Shown: positions 30,266 to 34,087 of the stretch, piece by piece | Position numbering within the stretch: the stretch's first letter is position 1 | Layout: every line of letters begins with the position of its first letter | From: Reticulitermes lucifugus | Lineage: Eukaryota; Arthropoda; Insecta; Blattodea; Rhinotermitidae | NCBI GenBank assembly: GCA_026260175.1 | Contig: JAKCWW010001156.1 | Coordinates: forward strand, 117 to 34,203 | Direction of reading: 5' to 3' | DNA: 34,087 nucleotides | Translations under genes and position numbers: made by a program | Notes under the pieces: model-generated | Seen by the model: the letters and a program-made list of their open reading frames with translations, nothing else | The model's database searches: none | What the model was told of the DNA's origin: nothing

Positions 30266-31045
30266 CATACATGGCACATTTGGCATCAAATTTCTGTGCC
30301 AATACATTTTAATATTACACTTGGTATTATAGAATCAAACTACGTGTATTATAAGAAATTCTTCTTTCCCATATTCACTGAAATGTCGTGACATACAGAA
30401 CCAATTTCCTTCAACTAACAGGTAATTATGCCTACAGAGAATGTATGTAACTTCCAATATGGCATTGTGTTAAGTTCCTACGTGCAAGTGATAATTATAA
30501 CATGTCTTCACAAAAGAAACCTCAGTTCCACGCGAGTATCAGCTGCCGCTACGTTTCACATCCTACAGTCAAAAAAGCCAACTAACTAACTATTATATCA
30601 ACAATACCAAAATCAGTCACAATACTTCATTCAGTCTCACCCTCCCACCCCTTCTCCTTACCACCACTATTACGGCTGTTTTTATTTCTCTCTCTGTCTT
30701 ATTTATTATTTATTTATTTATTTATTTACTTCATGTTTTTGCTATAGGTATTTCATACGTTCTTTGAACCAACCAGGCGTTTTATACTAAATATGGATTC
30801 CGAAGTTCGTGGCGGTTTTATTGTTCCCAATGAATCATGAACATCTAGAATGTAATGTAATGGCGTCCCCTCGCCTCACACGAAAATTTATTAATCCTCT
30901 GCTTAAGCAAGAACAAGATGTAACAACAGATTGAAGTATTCAACAGCAACACTGTTATTAAAATTTACACATTACGTATTCAGGTATTTTAATCTTTTAA
31001 AATCTCGCGGTAACTACATATACCACCTGCTATTCATTAATTCTG
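30266..31045. other. Unrecognised DNA with a (TTTA)n microsatellite
   Basis: A (TTTA)n tract at about 30698-30729. Nothing else identified. Confidence 0.4.
30698..30729. repeat. (TTTA)n microsatellite
   Basis: About seven TTTA units with one interruption. Confidence 0.8.
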
Positions 31046-31704
31046 TTGTCTCTCTTACGACAGGTCCATGGCCGCTTCTAAAGCAAGTTCTCCACAGGGT
31101 GCGATCTAGTGCTTCCTCTTTTAATTTACAATATAGTCTCTTTCCTTAAGGTCATCCAGTAGCTGCTTACGTCTTCTTCCTAATCTTCACGTCATTTATA
31201 TCCTTCCCTCTATCTTTCCTTCAATAACGTATTTTAGAAGGCAGTTTCTACGCAAGATGTGACCAATACAGTTATCTTTCCTTCTTTTTATCGTTTGTAG
31301 GATATTACTCTCCTCCTTGACTCTGTGTAATACTTCTTCATTTCTCACACGATCAGTCCAACTGATCTTCTCCATTCTTCTCCAGCACCAATTTCAAAAC
31401 TTTGCAGGTATTTGTGATCTACTTTCCGAAGTGTCCAGGTTTCAGCACCATAAAAAGCTCTACCCCAAATGTAGCACTTTACTAGTTTCTTTCTTAAATT
31501 TAAATCCAATTTGCTGGTGAAAAGAACCTTCTTTTTGTTGAATGTTGGTTTTGCCATGGCAATCCTGGATTTAATTTCACGTGTACATCTTTCTGTAACA
31601 ATAAAAAACTCTGCACTTTGACATAGCGTATTTATATGTTTGTTATGATAAACACGTATCACGTCTCCAAACAGCACTAGTCTATCGGTTTCTATGATGT
31701 ACAT
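31046..31704 (-). mobile_element. LINE reverse-transcriptase C-terminal pseudogene
   Basis: The minus-strand frame 31704-31345 (119 codons) contains EIKSRIAMAKPTFNKKK, LRKKLVKCYIW, FYGAETWTLRKVD and KYLQSFE. This is the end of the reverse transcriptase and the region just beyond it in a non-LTR retrotransposon. At the FE-(M)-W-C-W site one base is missing, and the family sequence continues in another frame: WCWRRMEKISWTDRVRNEE, EVLHRVKEE, HILRRNCLL. A stop near IEGKIEGRI follows, then a second shift before KLKEEALDRTLW and GPVVRETT at about 31046. The 5' part of the element is absent. Different from the RRWEDNIK family. The best-preserved retrotransposon coding piece in the window. Confidence 0.88.
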
Positions 31705-32335
31705 GGATTATGTTCTCTGTGAAGTATGAAATCGAGTGTTCGTACATAATTTGAATGAAAGTCAGCCTGCAAAGAATTCGTCGAATGAAATTGTCTGTGA
31801 TTTGCTGTGTATGCGACAGGTGGCTAACGTACTTTCTGGCTTAATGAAAGCAGCCAAACAACACCCCTCAATGGGTTAGAAATCTTCTGTTTCTCAGCCT
31901 TTATATTTCAGGGGCAGGAGCAACCACACAGAATCTGGGACAGGCGAATAGCTCCCCATTAATTTCTTTCCGCTCAAACTCTTCAGAAAAATAGCAGGCT
32001 AGACCATTAAAATAGGTCATGACCACTGCCCTTTTCCCCCTATACCTTTCAAGCCCCCATGCATACAGATCATAGCCCTTGACAATAAATTTATGTGTGA
32101 CTTTCAGACAGTGCGATTTTAATTGAAATCAAACATCAACGATGATTGTACATTCTTTGGTTCACATTTCGCTGTAATCGCTAAGATAAGACAGTTTCAA
32201 ACATACGCTTGGCCGAAAATCATGATGAACAGAGATTGTGATGGAATGTGGCCTATTTAAAGTAATCCATTGGCATTGACAATTGCATGAACGGAGTGAG
32301 TAAAATCACGAAAGATCTCAGGCAGAAGGTCACAG
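31705..32335. other. Unrecognised non-coding DNA
   Basis: Nothing identified. Confidence 0.4.
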
Positions 32336-32395
32336 ACTGGAATTCGAACCAGATACGCCCAAATGATAGTCTGATGTGGTACTGTCAGTTATGTT
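32336..32395 (-). mobile_element. Possible tRNA-like SINE head fragment
   Basis: On the minus strand GACAGTACCACATCAGACTA, then TCATTTGGGCGTATCTGG, then TTCGAATTCCAGTCTG, with TGGTTCGAATTCC as a good B box. No A box or body recognised. Confidence 0.35.
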
Positions 32396-33136
32396 GTAGA
32401 ATTGAGGCTCCCGAGCTTTGCAGATGTGTGCAGTTTTGGATACAACCATGATTCTAACTAGTTCAACCCTTTAAAGACTAAAGCCAACGTAAATTATATT
32501 TAAAGATTCAACTCGTACCCCACAAAAAACACACATCATCTCAGTTACAAAACCCAATCAGTTTATGCTGCATAGGGAAATAACAGCTCTTTTGTCCTGA
32601 GATCTACAAAATACGCACACAGAAAGTGAGCACAACGCAGAATTTTTGAATGTTATATCTGGTGGTACTTAAAGTAACCGACGCAACTGAGGTCGTTTCA
32701 TACTCGTTGCAAGTTTCTTGTCAAAGATGATGGAATGGCAACACGGGAAAGTTCTTCTTCTCCTTAGGGAGAGGAATGCAGGGAGATTTCATATGCAAAT
32801 CTTTTCTGCATTACAGGTACATCCTTCAGTGTCGGGATGAATGAGTATGTGCACGTCACACGAACCTCTGGCATACTGAGGGCAGTTCGAAACTTCAGTC
32901 ACAGGAATTATTCGTGTTTATGTTTTTATGCGTTCCTCGCATACGCAATGTGCAGACATGTCTGTAAGTAGGACAATCAGGAGAGGACTGTGGCTTTTGT
33001 AGCATGTTTCATCAATGACATCATTTCTTACAACGTTAAAATTTTGCCTAAGGGCTTTGGGCTTTTTTAAGCTTTTGTGCTTTCCTTTCACACGTATTAT
33101 GTAGGTGTGTCTGTCAGTACGGCATTGAGTAAAAGT
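32396..33136. other. Unrecognised non-coding DNA
   Basis: Nothing identified. Confidence 0.4.
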
Positions 33137-33414
33137 AAGACTAAAGCTGCCAATCCCAGTGGCCGCGCGGTCTAAGGCATGAGTCTACGGCCGCTCGTTT
33201 GCTGGGATTGTGGGTTCGAATCCCGCCGACGGCATGGATGTCTGTCTCTTGTGAGTGTTTTGTGTTGTCAGGTAGAGGTCTCTTCGACGGGTTGGTCACT
33301 CGTCCAGAGGAGTCCTACCGAGTGTGGTGAGTCTCAAGTGTGAAGCCTCGGAAAATGAGACGGCCTAGGCCCCCAAGGGGCTGTCGAACCATTGAAAACA
33401 AAAAGACTGAAGCT
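33137..33414 (+). mobile_element. SINE-C with target-site duplication
   Basis: The tRNA-like head starts near 33157 (AGTGGCCGCGCGGTCTAAGG), reminiscent of a leucine tRNA D-arm. A perfect B box, GGTTCGAATCC, lies at 33213-33223. The body has TGTCAGGTAGAGGTCTCTTC, CTCGTCCAGAGGAGTCC, GAAGCCTCGGAAAATGAG and CCCCCAAGGGGCTGTCGAAC. AAGACTAAAGCT (33137-33148) and AAGACTGAAGCT (33403-33414) form a 12-nt target-site duplication with one mismatch. The head cannot be a functional tRNA because it lacks a paired acceptor stem and continues into the SINE body. Confidence 0.9.
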
Positions 33415-33469
33415 TCCGCCAGTAAACCTTGTTAGTGACAAGACTTTAAAAGTATTTAACTATAGGCAA

Positions 33470-33716
33470 AGACTTCTTGATTGATCTTCGACTAATGTTT
33501 GGTGGGGAGTACAAATCATGCAGCTCCTCAGTATGCAGTTACCTCCAATTTTCTGTCACTTCATCACTCTTAGGCCCAAGTATCTTCCTCAGAACCCTAT
33601 TCTCAAACACCCTCAGCCTGTGTTCCTCCCTGAATGTGAAAGACCAAGTTACACACACACATATAAAACAGGCAAAATTAAAGTTCAGCTATATGTTTTA
33701 CGGGAAGGATAATTAA
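33470..33716 (-). mobile_element. LINE reverse-transcriptase C-terminal pseudogene (RRWEDNIK-type family)
   Basis: Minus-strand translation gives FREEHRLRVFENRVLRKILG, then PKSDEVTENWR, a stop, and LHTEELHDLYSPPNISR. Upstream, LILPVL and CVTWSF line up with the usual I-L-P-V-V-L-Y-G-C-E-T-W-x-L after one frameshift. From memory this is the block directly before the RRWEDNIK tail in an abundant insect LINE, so this piece and the tails at 16.2, 29.2 and 30.2 kb probably belong to one family. The fragment ends before the tail. Two plus-strand frames (79 and 64 codons) are antisense to it and not genes. Confidence 0.85.
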
Positions 33717-33922
33717 ATAATCAATGGAATCGGACAGATGCTATCAGTCACAGATTTATGCAAAATATTAGCTGATTACAAGGCCGTGTCACTGATATCG
33801 GCCAATTTGTTAATTGCACTAATCATGACGTGTCAAGATCTTACGAGATTTACAGCATTAAAAACAATGTTCGCTTCACTCGCCCTCCAAAACCAAAAAT
33901 AATTACATATTTTATTAGCCAG
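33717..33922. other. Unrecognised non-coding DNA
   Basis: Nothing identified. Confidence 0.3.
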
Positions 33923-34087
33923 TAAAGCAATCCCATTACAGGCCTAGTCAGATCCTTAGGGTTCCAGAAGGATGAGGCTCCCAGATTTCCTGACAATCGG
34001 CACACGAAGGTGGTAAGGTTGTCAGCCGCCTTTACCGCCAGGAAATATTCCTGGTACTCATTTCTGTTAGAGGCTGAGTCGACCCCA
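33923..34087 (-). mobile_element. SINE-A copy 4 (cut by window end)
   Basis: Begins AAAGCAATCCCATTACAGGC like the other copies and runs through GACAATCGGCAC, AAGGTTGTCAGCC, CAGGAAATATTCCTGGTACT and GGCTGAGTCGACCCCA, where the window stops. The tRNA-like head lies outside. It has the mid-body segment found at 9.4 kb. Confidence 0.85.

Noticed and set aside
29887..30312. 141-codon plus-strand and 106-codon minus-strand frames
   Set aside because: They overlap a decayed LINE tail whose conserved residues are in a different minus-strand frame from the 106-codon frame.
33157..33232. Apparent leucine-like tRNA gene
   Set aside because: It is the head of SINE-C, enclosed by a target-site duplication, with no proper acceptor stem closure.
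1..34087. CRISPR array, operon or prokaryotic gene cluster
   Set aside because: No spaced direct repeats, no long frames and no ribosome-binding-site-spaced genes; the SINEs and LINEs show this is eukaryotic DNA.

Overview
This window looks like animal nuclear DNA, most likely from a large, repeat-rich insect genome. The repeat families resemble ones I know from cockroaches and other polyneopteran insects, so a cockroach-like source is my best guess, from memory and not proven. It is AT-rich and contains one N. I found no convincing host gene or exon. Every open frame is at most about 150 codons; the longer ones are uninformative, antisense to retrotransposon remnants, or translations of repeats.

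The recognisable content is transposable-element debris. (1) tRNA-derived SINEs fall in at least four families. SINE-A has four copies, all with the tRNA-like head on the minus strand, three with visible target-site duplications. SINE-B has five copies with a CTCTTCTCCAAA-type body. SINE-C has one copy with a 12-bp duplication. SINE-D has one copy with an 8-bp duplication and one decayed copy. (2) Decayed non-LTR retrotransposon (LINE) 3' ends include reverse-transcriptase C-terminal fragments on the minus strand at 11.65-11.86, 31.05-31.70 and 33.47-33.72 kb. Short RRWEDNIK-type tails lie at 16.2, 29.2 and 30.2 kb. One internally deleted LINE at 18.1-18.5 kb sits inside a perfect 11-bp target-site duplication. 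(3) Fold-back elements lie at 2.46-2.60, 2.89-3.11, 4.36-4.57, 14.31-14.69, 15.95-16.13 and 22.48-22.63 kb.

The most interesting signal is a recurrent hammerhead-ribozyme-like motif: CUGANGA, a hairpin, GAAA, a short palindromic stem III, then a closing stem I. It occurs at about eleven places in several sequence families. The best copy, minus strand 2969-3010, keeps the whole conserved core plus matching stems I, II and III, and lies between 80-90-bp inverted repeats. Hammerheads are known in Penelope-like retroelements, so these may be ribozyme-bearing terminal pieces of such elements or non-autonomous derivatives. No Penelope reverse transcriptase or GIY-YIG endonuclease was recognised here.

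Layout: 0-6 kb is mostly ribozyme-bearing fold-backs; 6-10 kb SINEs; 10-14 kb a LINE remnant and unrecognised DNA; 14-20 kb fold-backs, the deletion-derivative LINE and SINE-B; 20-27 kb ribozyme-like blocks and SINEs; 27-28 kb an A-rich, G-poor degenerate simple repeat; 28-34 kb LINE pieces and two SINEs. The stretches between are annotated as holding nothing I could identify. No genes work together here; the only functional logic is that SINEs and deleted LINEs would have depended on LINE enzymes supplied from elsewhere.
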